Below are positions 1-16,873 of a stretch of DNA of 64,000 nucleotides, in pieces; position 1 is the first letter of the stretch, and each line of letters begins with the position of its first letter. Below the pieces are notes generated by a model. That model was given only the letters and a program-made list of their open reading frames with translations. It was not told the DNA's origin and made no database searches. The stretch is taken from contig NC_034015.1 in the NCBI RefSeq assembly GCF_000346465.2, forward strand, positions 20,708,462-20,772,461, read 5' to 3'. Both the position numbers and the translations under genes were made by a program. Origin of the DNA: Prunus persica (taxonomy: Eukaryota > Streptophyta > Magnoliopsida > Rosales > Rosaceae).

Positions 1-430
1 GTTGAAATGTTCAAATATATTTAAATAGTATAGCCGCGCGGCTATACTCTTTAAATATACAATTTTGTCAAAAAATTTTTTTTTAAAGGTTTAGGGCTAA
101 AATGCCACTTTAGCCCATTGGACTAGAGTTATTTCTTAAATTATTTTATGTATACAAGTGATATTGGAGAATGAGAATTTAAATTCTTTCTGATACCTCC
201 AATTCTAATAATTTCCAAGTATTAGCCCTTTGAGTAAGAATAAAAAATGAATTTTATTTATAAGAAATAATCAGGTTAAACCCACAAATACAACAACAAA
301 AATAAGAATGCACAAACATTTTTTTATTTTTTTGGAAACGAGATTCACCAACATTTTGTGGATCAAAGAATGTTGAATTTTAGAGTATAAAATTGCTTGT
401 TCCAAGCAGAAGCTTCCTAAATATAAAATA
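1..430. repeat. Dispersed repeat copy with one 20-bp GC palindrome
   Basis: A perfect palindrome, GTATAGCCGCGCGGCTATAC, lies at 28-47. The roughly 380 bases that follow match 47963-48300 with scattered substitutions and indels; the shared stretches include the 'ggtttagggctaaaat', 'gatacctcc' and 'caacattttgtggat' segments in the same order. This is therefore a second copy of the tail of the composite repeat described at 47-53 kb. No protein is encoded. The copy is cut by the window edge, so its true left end is not visible. The family name is not known to me. Confidence 0.8.
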
Positions 431-1002
431 TTCAATTTCATTTCCAACCATTACAATTGTCCATCAAATTGAAACATGCAATCTCAGTCAGGCAGTAATA
501 TTCACCCAATATAATGGAAAATCTGAGTCCTGATATATTTATAATGGTCATCCAAATACCTATTATGGAGATAACCCATTAAAAAACCCAAAAATAATAC
601 TAACTTCAGGCTATTAATACATTAGCTACAGGGCCTTTTGGCAATGACATTATCAGACTTAATTCAGTCACAGTAAGTTCCCCTTATGTTTACATCTCGT
701 TCATTTTGGGCTTTTATATCAGTTTGAGGCCCAAAACCAAATAAAGCGTGATTTTATTTCTAGGGACACCCACTAATTCTTTTTGTACGCCCAATAATTC
801 CGAAGATATTCAACTGAATCTGCCTCTCTCTTCTCTCTCTACTCTGTACAATTGAAAAAACAATATTTTGTAGAAAAGGGGCAAATATGTCTTTTTAGCA
901 AAGCACTCACTGAAACCCGAACTTGCTCCCGGCTCCAACATCCGACTTCTAGGGTTCTGACCAATTTTACCCTAAAAATTTCCCGGAAAATTATCGAGAA
1001 AA
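431..1002. other. Upstream region and leader of MED17
   Basis: AT-rich non-coding DNA between the repeat and the MED17 start codon. A CT-rich tract at about 825-842 and the long ATG-poor stretch before 1003 look like a plant core promoter and 5' leader. No clear TATA box was assigned. No other gene is seen. Confidence 0.5.
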
Positions 1003-3928
1003 ATGGACGGGAAAATGGAAATCTCTCTCGACAAGCTTCCCATCAAGCGCTTGGACGTCATCGAAGAAAACGGTCTCGAACGATTTCCTCCGTACGGCTC
1101 TTCCTATCCTCATTCTTTACCCTCTTTTTGGTTGATTTTTCTTGGCAACCGAACAGGAACTGTGGTTTTAGGTATTATTTTCTGTTGGTTTTTTACAGTG
1201 ATGTAGGTTACGAAGAGAAGCGGCAATCGCTGATTCGGAGAATCGATTTCGCTTGGGCTGTGGAGAAGGACGAGAACAAGAAGCAGAAGAAGAGCTCGAA
1301 AGAGAGTGCAGCAACGCAATGGCAATGGCAGAGCATGGTGGAGAACTTGCAGCTGGCACACCAGGAGCTCTCTGTCATTATAGATCTCATCAACACTGTC
1401 AGTCTCTTTCTCATACTCCTTTGAAGGAGCAAATACTTGTGATTGCAATGAAAGGTGAATGTGGGTTGGGTTTTAAGCTTGCTTTGTTTTGGTATGAGCA
1501 GGTGGAAACGAATGATGCTGTAACAGTGGCTAGCATGACGCGTCCAAAGCCATTTCATGATGAAGTTATGTCTGATCTTGCTGTATCTGCAGCAACCAAG
1601 CTACAATGCTTCCGGGTACCATCTCTTTTTAGTTTTGGTGAAAATATCTCACTTTGAAATTCGGTTTGTTTTTTGTTTTGTAAATCTCTCTTTATGTTGT
1701 ATTGATTTCTATTTCAGCATCTTGGGAAATACTTTAAGCAGTCTGCCAAAGCTTTGGAGCGGCAGGTTGCTAGAGAAGCAAGATTTTATGGTGCTCTAAT
1801 CAGGTGAGTCTGCAATGTTAATGTATTTCCATTAATTTCTTGTCTAAAAGAAAGTTATCTCCTTTAATTTTTTACCTTTCTGCCTGACTTATTTATATCA
1901 CCTTAAAAGCTTCAATAAGTCCTGTTGTTTTCTTCATGCATAAAAAAATTTTGTGAACTTGGAATTTGTGATGTTCGTTTGTGTTTTTCTCAACTTACTT
2001 TGTTTATGTATGAGTGAAAGAAACTCATTTCAGTAGCATTCATATGTTCTTCAACAATATCCTCTATATTGTATCTTGACAAGCGGATAGATTGCAGCAG
2101 AACTGGAAAGTTAAGCGGCAGCGTGTGGCAGCTTCAGCTTCTGGAAATGAAGGCTTCACCATTGATCTCTTTGACAGTTCATTATATGATCCAGCTGCTA
2201 TATTTCGGCCATCTTCTCTTTCTACAGTTCGTGTTGACCATGACTCAGCTGGCATGCTAGCAATAAATTTACCTCCAAACTCATACCGTTCGCTCCAATT
2301 TGGCTTTCTTGGTGCTGATCCGGGTGTTAGTCCAATTGAATCCAGTCAAACCAAAATCCGTTTGTCAAGTGAAGCTGAGAAAGAATCTGTGAGCGACGAT
2401 GAGTGTGTTAAAGAAACACATTCACTTCTTCGCGAAGTTCATCAAGCAATCTTCGATGAGCAGGCATAATTTATTCTTATTCTTTTTTCCTTATTTATCA
2501 TTCTTTCACACTTCATTTTAATGTTGTTTTATCCTGCTCTTCTGGTCCAGGTGTTTGATTTGGTAAATCGTGAAGCATTCAACCAGTCTCTAGGAGTCAA
2601 TGTGACTGGAATACAAGAAAACTATTTACAATTGAACATAGGTCAAGGAACCTCTGTGTTCATATCACTTGTCCCATCTAGAGGTGAACAAACAGTTGAC
2701 AGTCCAAGCACCCAAAACTTAGAAAATACCATTTTACCTTTGGACACATTGGATGGGTTGGAGTTAGCAGAAGATAAACCGGATACTGTAAAGAAAACTT
2801 CACTAATTCCTGATCAAATTAGTTGTGAAATATATCTGCAACAGATTTTTCACCAGCATGTATTTGTCAAAGCAAAGGATAGACCCACTTCAGCAGGTGC
2901 TCGAGTATCTGGTCAACTGGCCAAAGAAGGGCCTGGTCTTCTTGGTCATTTCTGCATGTCTTTGGCTCATAGGATTTTTTCAAATAAAGTTCTTAAGGAG
3001 CTGGAAAATGTGGTAAAGTCCGAAATTATTGTAAGACATCAATTTTGAATTTTATATGTGGTAGAACTTTTCCTCAGTAGTGTTCATGATTCTGTAGGTT
3101 AAAGGGGTACCATATCTGCAGTTGTTATCCCACCCCACTTGGCATTCACGGACATCATCCTGGATGCTCTTTGTGAAGATTCCTGAATCTATTCTACATG
3201 CATGCCAAACTAGAACTTCAGACATGCGTCACATGAGGAACATTACCAAGTCTCAGTTTCATACTAAGGTGGTTGTAACTGATGATTGCATCAATGTAGA
3301 AGGGGAAGGTGCTCCTAATGTTGTTGGCCTGTTCAAAGGGAATTCTGAGGAAATTTGTTTAATGAACAGATACGACTGTGACTTGGCGGATCTTCCTGTG
3401 ATAATTTTACAGCAGGTATTTCTTATAATTCTAAAGTTACTTTTAAGTGGTATAAATTTAACAAGGACAAAGGTAGTATTGTGAAGCTATCAGATTATTT
3501 GCACAGATAATAATGGGTGTGTTTTGATCTCTGTATATTTATATGATTGCATGTGGTACACTACAACTTGTGTGTGATTAAATTATTGTGGACTTTGGCA
3601 ACAGGTTGCAAGTCAAGTTATTCGCTGGCTTCACGAAGAAGCTCTTATGGTTGGAATAAAGGCAAACAGAGACTTTCTATGTTTGTCTTTTGAGCTGGAT
3701 CTGGGAGAAACACTCAGCTTGGTGGCACATGTGGACCCAGAAGATGGCGAAGGATGTATCTCATGGTGGTTGGTCATAAATGGTGGTTTTGTAGAGGAAC
3801 GAAAACTTAGTATGGACGCTTCAGATGGTGCATCAGAATCTAGGAAGTTTTTAGGTCATCTATCCCTGGAAGTGTTATATTCAACACTGATGGACTTGGT
3901 TAGCCTGTGCACTGGAAGAGGCAACTGA
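1003..3928 (+). CDS. MED17: Mediator of RNA polymerase II transcription subunit 17
   Basis: Subunit of the Mediator head module, which bridges transcription factors and RNA polymerase II in the nucleus. Eight coding exons were joined: 1003-1091, 1199-1397, 1502-1615, 1718-1803, 2091-2463, 2551-3012, 3098-3415 and 3605-3928. They total 1965 bases and give 654 residues, close to the remembered Arabidopsis MED17 (about 653). Recognisable segments are the N-terminal EISLDKLPIKRL, WQWQSMVENLQLAHQEL, MTRPKPF, NWKVKRQR and LLSHPTWHSRTSSW. The start is the ATG just before EISLDKLP, where the family begins. All junctions keep frame. The intron between exons 5 and 6 has a GC donor instead of GT. The gene looks intact. 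Confidence 0.95.
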
Positions 3929-5681
3929 TGACGAACCAGACGTTCTTTGTGCTTTCCAAGAGGAATAGCTTCTGGTGTTTGGTATTAGTCAGCCACATTG
4001 CATAACATCGTAGTAGTGAAATGTCGTCAGCCGCCCTCACCAAGGCTCATGCTTGAGGAAAATGAGATTTATGGGCTTGCTTGGCTCTAAATAGCACATT
4101 GAAAGGTCTTATTCGTGTGAACTTCTATCCATATAGCGGCTCATGGAAACGTAGGCGTTTCTTTTTCTTTTCTCATTTATGTACAAATGCCCTTCCCATT
4201 CATGTAATAAATTAAATATACAAACCCATTATCAATTGTGGCATGTCCTTTGCCCTCTCAGATGGGTAATTCAGCCTCCATTAACTATTGTAATCAAATA
4301 TAACCATGTAGGTGAGTGGGCTGGCAATTACTCTATACATCCCAGATTGGTACCACCCAACAACACAAGTGTTATTTTGTGGCACATAAAAACAACACAA
4401 CCCTTCCCTTTAGTGCCCGCTAAGCAATTTCTCTTTGCGCTTTTACTCATCTACTTGGGGAAAGACGAAAGGCAACATTCTCCCCTTTTTCTTTTGGTAG
4501 CGCGAGTTGGATGGATAACAACCCAAATGTGCTTTGGACGCATGCCAGGCAACGCCAAATCAAAGCCAACAGTTGCTTGCCTTCCAAGCAGGCAATGCAA
4601 GCAACAAGAAAAGTAATAAGTCAACTCATTAAGAACAACCTTGACCTTTCGTGTCTCGGCCAATCACTGCATGCCAAGTTTCAAGAGGCATGACTTTTTT
4701 GGCACACAATCTCAGACCCTTAATACCAAAAGGTAAAGTAATAAAAATAAACAAAAATAGATGGTCACCTCACCGCTCGCCGTGATTATATATATAAATA
4801 TAATATACTTGCCAAAAAGAGGGAAAATTACAAATTTTTAAAATTAAAAATAATTATAGAATAGGAAGGTTCTTTTTGTTTCCTTTTTTTTCCTTAGGTT
4901 CTTCAAACGTGCACGAAACGAATCATTCCCACTCCTCTTGTTACAATCCAAAACATTTTCCGTTATACAGATCTCCCCCCTTCCCTCTCTACACCTGCAC
5001 AGGACTCACATACACACGCTCACACAGAGACAGACCAGACCAGACCAGATTACCAAAAGACTAAAATACCCTTCTCGAGTTCCGTTAGTTATAGCCTTGC
5101 AGCTCTGCTTTTCTACTTGGACTGGCGCTCGGGATTGACGTCTGCAACCGGAGAAACCGATGAAATTGCCGTGTGGGTTTCGAGGTGAGGTTGAATTCGG
5201 AAAGTGGGTTTGAAGAATCTGGAGCGTTGGTTCTTTGTAGCGGAAGTATTTTGGACTTGGGCTCCAGATGGGTTTGTTCTTCTGAAATTCTTGTTGGGTC
5301 TTCTTTTCTCCCTTTTTATATTCAATTCGAGATGGTTTTGCGAGAGTTTGGGTTTCTCATGAGGGTTCTTTGGATTATCAAGATTTATTGGTGCCTTGGT
5401 ATTGCTTGTTTTGATAAGCATGGCGACTTCTTTTATTATAGGTGATATTGGATATATGGTGATTGAATACCTGTAGCGCGTTCATTATTGTATTCAATTT
5501 TCATTCACAGATTAGAATAGATATAGAAACACATTGCTGGTCGATATTGATTAGAGGTTGAGAGCAGCACCTTACTACATTCTTTGTAGAATTGAATTCT
5601 TCTAGTTGGTTTAGCGATTGGAGTGTTTTGTTCAGATTCTGCGGCTTGAGATTCTTCTAGTTTGTTACATTGTTTGTCTCC
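3929..5681. other. MED17 3' end, intergenic DNA, leader of the next gene
   Basis: No gene supported. The first ~300 bases are probably MED17 3' UTR. About 4900-5070 is CT- and CA-rich, as expected near a plant transcription start. The stretch to 5681 is likely the 5' leader of the TMEM128-like gene and probably holds a 5' UTR intron ending at a TAG near 5660. A 145-codon open frame at 4179-4616 has no recognisable protein character. Confidence 0.4.
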
Positions 5682-7121
5682 ATGTCGGGGGGTACACCAA
5701 CTGGGGCTGGATATATGAGGCAGAGGCATAGCCAGGGGTATGCATCGAGTGGCGATGATCTTGAGGATGATGCATGTTCGGTTATGCGCACTTCGTCCCC
5801 ACGAAGTCCGAGAGTTTGGTCACGGATTGAGATTGTAGAGAATGTCCTTTGGCTTGCCTCAGCAGCATTCATTGTTTACTATGGTGATAGGAAATCCAAC
5901 TTGATATATCTCTTCTGGCATGATGACCGAATCAGAAGGTATAGATTTTTGCTTGAATTGTTCTCAATTTGCACCTCGGGTTATTTTGTTCATTCACTTG
6001 GTAGAAGGATTATCTTTTAGACAGAAATAATTTGTACTAAATATTACTGTTTATTACTAATGTGTTAAGTTTTTTATAGGATCAGATACGTTAATTATGT
6101 CATTGTTTGTTTAGTCTGGGGCAGTTGGGAAATGATACTAGAAATACTCATGGACGTTTGGTGGTATAGTTTTCCATTGAATTGACAGAGAATAAACTTT
6201 TCTTTGCTGTATTGTTTGTCACTCTAGAAATGTACATTGTTTAGGACACATGTAGTAAATGTCCATGTTTTGCAGCTTAATCACATTTCTAGTGATACGC
6301 CTCTTCATTTGTGTTCATACAATATAGTGGAAAATATAGCATGACAACATTGTTTGTTATATTAAATGAAAATGTGGTTTTGATTTAGTGTATAGTCATT
6401 CATCCATATGTTTGCTTAAGATTTGGATAATGTGTATGACAAGCTTAACTATGCTGTTTTGAAAAGTCTTGGGTTTGCAGTGGAGGGAGCAGCAGGCCTT
6501 GCCTGCATATATTTAGTAGTTGCTCATGAATTAGATAGTTTATTAACTAATCGGGATTCATCAACATTTTAAAGTTTGCATTCTTATATATCTTGTAGAT
6601 TGCCTTTATACCTTGGAACGGTGGGCGTGGTTTTCAACATTATCATCTTCTGTTATACAAGTATGTCTGCATGGAGTGTGAGGAGATTTGATGAAAAATG
6701 GGAATTGGCTAGTATATCTGCTCTGCCATTTGTGACACTACTTGGCGTCATCTCCTTTTGCTTGTAAGAGGAACCATACTGCAATTCCATTTAAATTCAT
6801 CAGCTATTATCTTTACAACTGCTGATATCTATGTTTTTGAAGGTTCTGCTTCGCTTTGTGGCCAATATGGAGTTTCTTGACCCTTCCTCTTCTGGTAAGT
6901 CCCAAATTTCCTTTCATTTTGTGATACCTTGTAGGTGTACGTATTTCTCTTTTTATTTTGGTGTGGCAACTGTTTAATTACTCTTTGCCTTACTGCAGTT
7001 CACACTGTTTATGGCATGCATGGTTATATGTCCATACATTATAATTGGGATATTTAGGCAACAACATGATGTGCTGCGTATAGATTATGCCTCCTCGGAA
7101 TTAAGTGAGAAACAATACTGA
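5682..7121 (+). CDS. TMEM128-like multi-pass membrane protein
   Basis: Four coding exons, 5682-5938, 6599-6763, 6843-6894 and 6999-7121, give 198 residues with phase kept at every junction. The N-terminal ~45 residues are hydrophilic and Gly/Ser-rich (MSGGTPTGAGYMRQRHSQGY). Four hydrophobic segments follow: around ENVLWLASAAFIVYY, LGTVGVVFNIIIFCY, LPFVTLLGVISFCLFCFALW and LFMACMVICPYIIIG. The C-terminus is polar. It resembles a conserved plant protein of unknown function that I associate with the TMEM128 family; that family name is the less certain part. The biochemical role is unknown, and an endomembrane location is inferred only from the topology. The start is the ATG at the conserved MSGG. 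Confidence 0.8.
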
Positions 7122-10100
7122 CCTAGATCAAGAGCTTCTAAGCTTCTAACTCAACCATGGATGGTCAGTCACGTCAGAAGAAGATTGAAGTTTTATCTGA
7201 TGCTTTCCTTGGCTCATTGTGCGAGACTGACCCTTTTTGACAGCAAACAATCTCAATCATACCCCCTTCGGTGGAAGAAAGGATACACACACACTCTTAT
7301 TGTCTTTCATTCTGTCAGCTTCTATGTTTACATGAGCCTCATTTGGTTGATACACCTGATGGGTACATCCATAGAATTTTCATAACCTGAAGTGGTCTGG
7401 TTGGGATGTAGGTTTCTATGATCAGATGCCAGCCGGAAATTATTCATGACAGCTTGTTGAACCCTTTGAACAGGATTGATGCTCTTTGTTTCTGGTATAT
7501 GAATCCATCTTCACTGGGGAGGAGGTTGTGATATGTTTTTCGGATCAAAGCGGAGGTTGTGATATTGATTTGGCATTACAATATTGAGTTCTTCTCTTTA
7601 TGTTTCTTTTCTTGTTAAATTACTTGTTATATCTTCTTCTTTTCTCTGTTCTCGTTGTAAATGAGCTATGATTGCACCAGAGTTTCTACATGTTTTCAGC
7701 TTTGTTTGAAGGAATGTACCCAAGCTTATATCGTTGATGTTATAATATGATTATTGATGATGCTAACAGCAATTAGATTTAGACAATTGAAAGTCAAAGT
7801 AATAGAAAATGGGCATCCATGAGCATGCCAGCAAGAGCAAGGAACCCAAATTGTGATCATTAGTAGCTACTAGTATAATTTAGACTAGGTTTTGATGATT
7901 CTGGGTGCTCTTCACGTGCCCTAGTCATTGCTGGTTTCTGCTAGAACTGATGTGGCACCTAATTTTTCCCAAAGGTAGGTAGGACGTAGGAGATAATAAT
8001 TTTGCCTAGGTAAGGTAAGCTGCATGATAAACTGATGTCCAGATCGGGCTTCTTTTTTTTTGTGTTTTCTGGTTTTGTGGTATACCAATGGAATGTGTGT
8101 TAGAAAGAAGATGTGAACCCCACAGATATGACTTTCTTTATAAACCCAACAAAGAATGAAAGAACTCCAACCATGCCTTGTCCCCCAAGTTGGTAAAAGA
8201 CATCTTTCAACATCCATCCATCCATCCCCCTCAAAAAGGAAAAGTGGTCAGTCTCATCATTCTCAACTCTCAACTTAGTGCTCAGAATAATTGGTCAGTT
8301 TGGATCACATGGAAATTCCAAAAAATAAAAATAAAAAACCTTATAGAACTGTGCAAGATAGCGAAACTCCAATCCCAATAGATATCTCACATTTTTATTT
8401 TTATACAAAGCAATATTAGAGACAGGGAAATCGAACTTAGAATATCGAATATATGGATAAATACTCTTTAACTAATTGAGCTAGAGGAAAATATAGGATG
8501 GAGCAGAAAGTGAGGTCATGCGATCTTCTATTATTTATCGTAAACGACTTGTTTTTCTAGCACGAGATTGAATGAAAGCAAAAGATGGGCTGACTTTTCT
8601 GGAAAACGATAAGATTGAAATTTCTTAGGCAGCTGTTTTCAGGCAATCCCACATGGCTTTACATGTTGTGGAGTGGAAGGGTTTCAATATATTATACAAG
8701 ATTGATGCTGTGGAGTGAAGAAAGGTTTCAATTTTCCCATCAGTCATTGTTGTTGTTGTTTTTTTCTTCCCTGGCTTCATCAGGTCAAGCAGTTCAGGTA
8801 GATACCAACTAAATATTAATTGTAAAGTCTTATTCTTCCCCATCAGAGAAGAGAGGATGGTGAGAGACTAACTACAAAATAGGACTAACTAATTCAAAAT
8901 CATCAAACTTTTGGAAATTGTGAAAGAAAGATTGGTTTGTGGGGTGGGGATTTTTAAATTCACCTCTTGCTTGGATGATTTGGATTATTCCCAATCATGG
9001 GATTCAAAACAAAAAGACGTCTGAGCTAATGATCTTGCTTTTTTTGTTTAATTTTTATATATAAATATAATAAGAAATAAACAAATCAGCCAAGCAAAGC
9101 TTAGACAAATACATGGTTTGAAACTTTCAAAGATTTCTAGGACCAAAGATCCTGTAGTTGTAGCTGTAATGGGGTGTGAGATACATAACAGAGACGTGGA
9201 AGAAGAAATGTTTTCTGTTTTGTTTGTTTTCTCATGTGGTGTTAGGCAGGCACATATCCCTTCTAGAAATCTTTGAAAGACTGTGAATTGGAAATTTCAA
9301 CAACTATTTTGGGACCTTAATGCACTTTTCTTTTTTCTTTCTGATTGAATGCTAAAAAGTCTTGTCTATGCCAATTAGTATCAGTATAGTATAGTGAGAG
9401 ATTATAGAATAATATGGTAATATGATTACGTGGTATATTATGAATTATATTGTTTATCCATATTGTAATATGTGATTGTATCATCGTATTATTCTATTAT
9501 TTGTACATAAATTTTTATTTATTTTTAATATAAGTGATATTGAGAAAAAAGAAAATTGAACCTAACAACTCAAGTGCATGCTTTTAACCATTTAAACCAC
9601 TAACCCATGCATTACATTAGCTTTTATTAGAATTCTTAGCCATCATTTTCACAGTTCAAACGAAAATAATTACTTAAAATATTTCCAATTTTCTTACATG
9701 GGAACTGATATCATTTGATTCCTCTCATTCAACCCTTCTACTGCCCAACATTTCATCTCTCAACACTTCTCATAATCCAATCACTACTCAGAAAAATGGG
9801 AGCACAAATTTAATAAGCTTGTTATCATAATCCAATCACACTAAGAAAATCATGACCCATTCTGGTCATCACCAAGCAAATGACTTACAAGAGGACCAAA
9901 ATACCCTTGGTGGAGTAGGAGGCTCATGATAAATTTAGGCGGTGGGTCAACACAACACAACGTAACACATATGCTAGAAAATATTGTGTAATAAATAGCA
10001 CTTGGCATTTGGTGGGGTTGTGTTGTGATTTGTGAGTTGTGGGCCCCTGGGGCACATCATATTTTATTTTTGAATCTTTGTCTATATTCTTCGTCCGAAA

Positions 10101-10250
10101 AAAAAACAAACAAAAATTGAAAATGGTGGAACCAAATACGAGCTTTCGACCCTCGCATTTCCCACTCTCTCTTTCCCCAAGTCTCAAACAAAAGCTAACT
10201 TCCAATCTTTGGTTGTGAATTGTTTCTTCAATTTCTTTCACGAAGCAACC
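7122..10250. other. Intergenic DNA, no gene seen
   Basis: About 3.1 kb of AT-rich DNA. The first ~500 bases are probably 3' UTR of the preceding gene. There is a short CATC-type microsatellite near 8205-8226 and several AT-rich runs. No open frame has recognisable protein character, and no transposon termini were identified. Confidence 0.5.
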
Positions 10251-11031
10251 ACCCAATCGTCATCACTCAAAGCCTCTCTCTTTCTGTGATCCTTTTAATG
10301 GTTTAGGTTTCCCTTTTCTCCCTTTCTCTCTCTTGTTGAACACACTCTTGTGCTTGGTAGGTTGTGCCGTTGAGGTGAATGGGCCCTAAACTCCACTGAA
10401 GATTAATGGTTATGGGGGTCTCCATCTATTCCTTCAGTGCTCTGTTTGCCTCCTAGTCTTGTGCTGTCTCGCATTTGGTGGTTTTGCGTTTTCTTTCTTT
10501 TCATCTTTTATTGAAAAGATGAGATCTTTGGGTTTTTGATTCTTCTCTATGGAGGTCTTGGCGTGTGATTTTCTGAGGCCTTTCAAACTGGGTTTTTGAT
10601 TCTCGACTGGTTTTGATGATAATGAGGTGAACAATGGCAGGCTTGCGTTGTTTCCGATTGGGTTTAACTCCGGTTCAGGGCTTCTGTGTCTCTACTGGTT
10701 TCGGCTTGTGATTCTTAAGCTGATTTTGGTCAACTATGAGTTCTACTCAGATGGGCTTTTGACCACTGGAGGTGGATTAAGGACATCTTGAGGTTACTTC
10801 GTTTAGAGGATTAATCAAAGATTATTTGCAGTGAAGTTCAAGATTTGGGTAATATTTTGGAGTTGAACTTTAGTTAGGTTCTGATGGCGATGGTTGGTTT
10901 CTGATGAGTTAGGCATTGCGTGTTCTTTATGTTCAAATCAGGTCATAATGATTGAGAGATTGGTGTTTGATATTTGAGGTGGAGTTCTTGTGGCAAAATC
11001 TGGTCTTGGCAAGTCCCTAGGGGAAGAAAAG
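10251..11031 (+). other. Long putative 5' leader of the F-box/kelch gene, with upstream ORFs
   Basis: The CT-rich stretch at 10265-10345 looks like a transcription start zone. From there to the ATG at 11032 the DNA is GT-rich and leader-like. It holds several upstream ATGs, including a complete 16-residue uORF at 10406-10456. Whether the leader is spliced cannot be told from the sequence. Confidence 0.4.
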
Positions 11032-12747
11032 ATGGACAGAAGGATACAGCCTCCGCTGGTAAGTTTATTTTTCAACTACTCTGCCATTTTCATGTTTTGC
11101 TTCCTGGCATAGGTAACTGAAATCATATGCCATATTGAGCTTTCATCTTTGACTTCTACATTTTCGAATTCTCTTGACTTTCACATTTTCGAATTGTCTG
11201 ATTCTTGTGTGTGGTTGAGTGTTTCACTAATTCAGTTTTACTTATTTTCCCAAGATGAGGAAAGACTGATGAGAGCTAATTAAGCCCCCATGTTAGTTTC
11301 TTTTTTTTTTTTTGGGGAGGGGGTGGTGTGGGGGGTGGATTATCCATGCCACCTGCTCCCTCGTGGTAATGACTTGCCACAAGACCAGGGAAACTGTGTT
11401 TACATAGTGCATCGAGTTGAGTTGCTGTAAATCGAGAGTAAAGCAGCCAGGTTGATTGTCTTTAAGTAATATACATCTGTCTTGCAGGTTGATACAACAG
11501 CATGTTTATGTAGAGTAGATGCTGGCCTTAAAACTGTTTCTGGAGCAAAAAAGTATGTCCCAGGGGCAAAGCTCTGTCTTCAGCCTGACATTAAACCCTC
11601 CATTCATCCAACTAGGAGTAAGCCTTCACGTGGTGACGGTAGCCGGATTCAGTCCCCTCTACTTCCTGGACTTCCAGATGATCTTGCCATTGCTTGCCTA
11701 ATCAGGGTCCCAAGAGTTGAGCATCGTAAGCTCCGCCTGGTTTGCAAAAGATGGTACCGTCTTTTGGTTGGTAACTTCTTTTACTCCCTCCGTAAGAGCC
11801 TTGGCATTGCAGAAGAATGGATATATTTAATTAAGAGAGATCGAGATGGGAAAATCTCCTGGCATGCCTTTGACCCCGTATACCAGCTATGGCAACCCCT
11901 TCCTCCTGTCCCTAAGGAATATTCTGAAGCCCTTGGGTTTGGTTGTGCTGTACTCAGTGGCTGTCACCTCTATTTGTTTGGGGGAAAAGACCCGCTAAAA
12001 GGATCAATGAGACGAGTCATTTTCTATAGTGCCAGGACCAATAAATGGCACCGTGCCCCAGATATGCTTCGGCGGCGGCATTTTTTTGGCTCATGTGTTA
12101 TTAATAACTGCTTGTATGTTGCCGGTGGGGAGAATGAGGGGATGCATCGGTCCTTGAGATCAGCTGAAGTCTATGATCCCAACAAGAACAGATGGTCCTT
12201 CATTTCAGATATGAGCACTGCAATGGTGCCCTTCATTGGGGTTGTTTATGAAGGCAAATGGTTCTTGAAGGGGTTAGGGTCTCATCGGCAAGTTTTGAGT
12301 GAGGTCTACCAACCAGAAAATGACAGCTGGTACTCTGTGTATGACGGAATGGTTGCAGGCTGGAGGAACCCAAGTGCTGCTTTAAATGGGCATCTCTATG
12401 CTTTGGACTGCAAAGATGGCTGCAAACTTAGAGTTTATGATGAAGCGACTGATTCTTGGGGCAAGCATATCGACAGCAAGATGCATTTGGGTAATTCTAG
12501 GGCTTTGGAGGCAGCTTCCCTTGTTCCCCTGAATGGTAAACTTTGCATCATCCGGAATAATATGAGCATTTCACTGGTTGATGTTTCGAAATCCAGTGAT
12601 GTTGGTGGAGCAAGTGCTGAACATCTATGGGAAACTATAGCAGGCAGAGGGCAGTTCAGGACCTTGGTCACAAATCTGTGGTCAAGCCTCGCTGGCAGGA
12701 ACCGCCTGAAAAGTCACATAGTTCACTGCCAGGTTCTTCAAGCCTAG
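11032..12747 (+). CDS. SAGL1: F-box/kelch-repeat protein, SAGL1-like
   Basis: Substrate receptor of an SCF (SKP1-cullin-F-box) ubiquitin ligase. Two coding exons, 11032-11058 and 11488-12747, encode 428 residues. The short first exon gives MDRRIQPPL and joins in frame to VDTTACLCRVDAGLK. An F-box lies around LLPGLPDDLAIACLIRVPR...LRLVCKRWYRLL (about residues 65-105). Kelch repeats follow, with GG-containing strands such as YLFGGKDPLKG and LYVAGGENEG. Over nearly its full length it reads like Arabidopsis At1g55270, which is known (from memory) as SAGL1 and implicated in wax and phenylpropanoid enzyme turnover. The ortholog's substrates are inferred, not seen. The gene is intact, with a long leader that may be regulatory. 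Confidence 0.93.
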
Positions 12748-12864
12748 AAACTGTAAATTGTATCAAATTCGAAAGGTTCACTCTTTTGGTTTGTATGTTT
12801 TTTCGGGAACTTTCAGGATTCAATGGACTACATATGTAATGTTTCGCCATGTTGGATGACAGGG

Positions 12865-12944
12865 TTCTCTTCCCGTGTACCATGAAATGCAGTGGACGCA
12901 AAAAGTACATTGGTATAGATTCTCTTCTCGTGTACCATGAAATG
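12865..12944. repeat. Short direct repeat in the 3' UTR
   Basis: About 25 bases, TTCTCTTCCCGTGTACCATG and onward, occur at 12865-12889 and again at 12920-12944 with one mismatch and a 55-base offset. They lie just downstream of the F-box/kelch stop codon, probably within its 3' UTR. The rest of 12748-13258 shows no gene. Confidence 0.7.
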
Positions 12945-13258
12945 TGATAGGTGGTGGACTTCTTGTGTTCATTTATCTATATGATATACAAGTTAGTTGC
13001 CATTTGCTATAAAGAATTTAATCTAGAATGCTCAATACTGTTGTACATGAACTGAAGACAAAAAAATTGCACAAATCAGATACACAAGTTTCTGCATTAC
13101 AAAGCTTCAGGGAGCCCCTAAATGCCAATTATTTTGTTCATGTTTGTTTTCATTTCCATCTGATAAACGGCTACAAAAGAATATATTACAACATTGGTAA
13201 ACAAGCGAAAAATAAAAATAAAAATCCATCTCCCTACAAATCCATCACATCCAGGCAC

Positions 13259-16873
<3,615 letters not shown>

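Noticed and set aside
4179..4616. 145-codon open frame on the plus strand
   Set aside because: Composition and context look like non-coding DNA; no motif, no splice logic and no recognised homology.
9924..10256. 110-codon minus-strand open frame
   Set aside because: Low-complexity, Phe/Cys-rich translation of an AT/CT-rich promoter region; no protein character.
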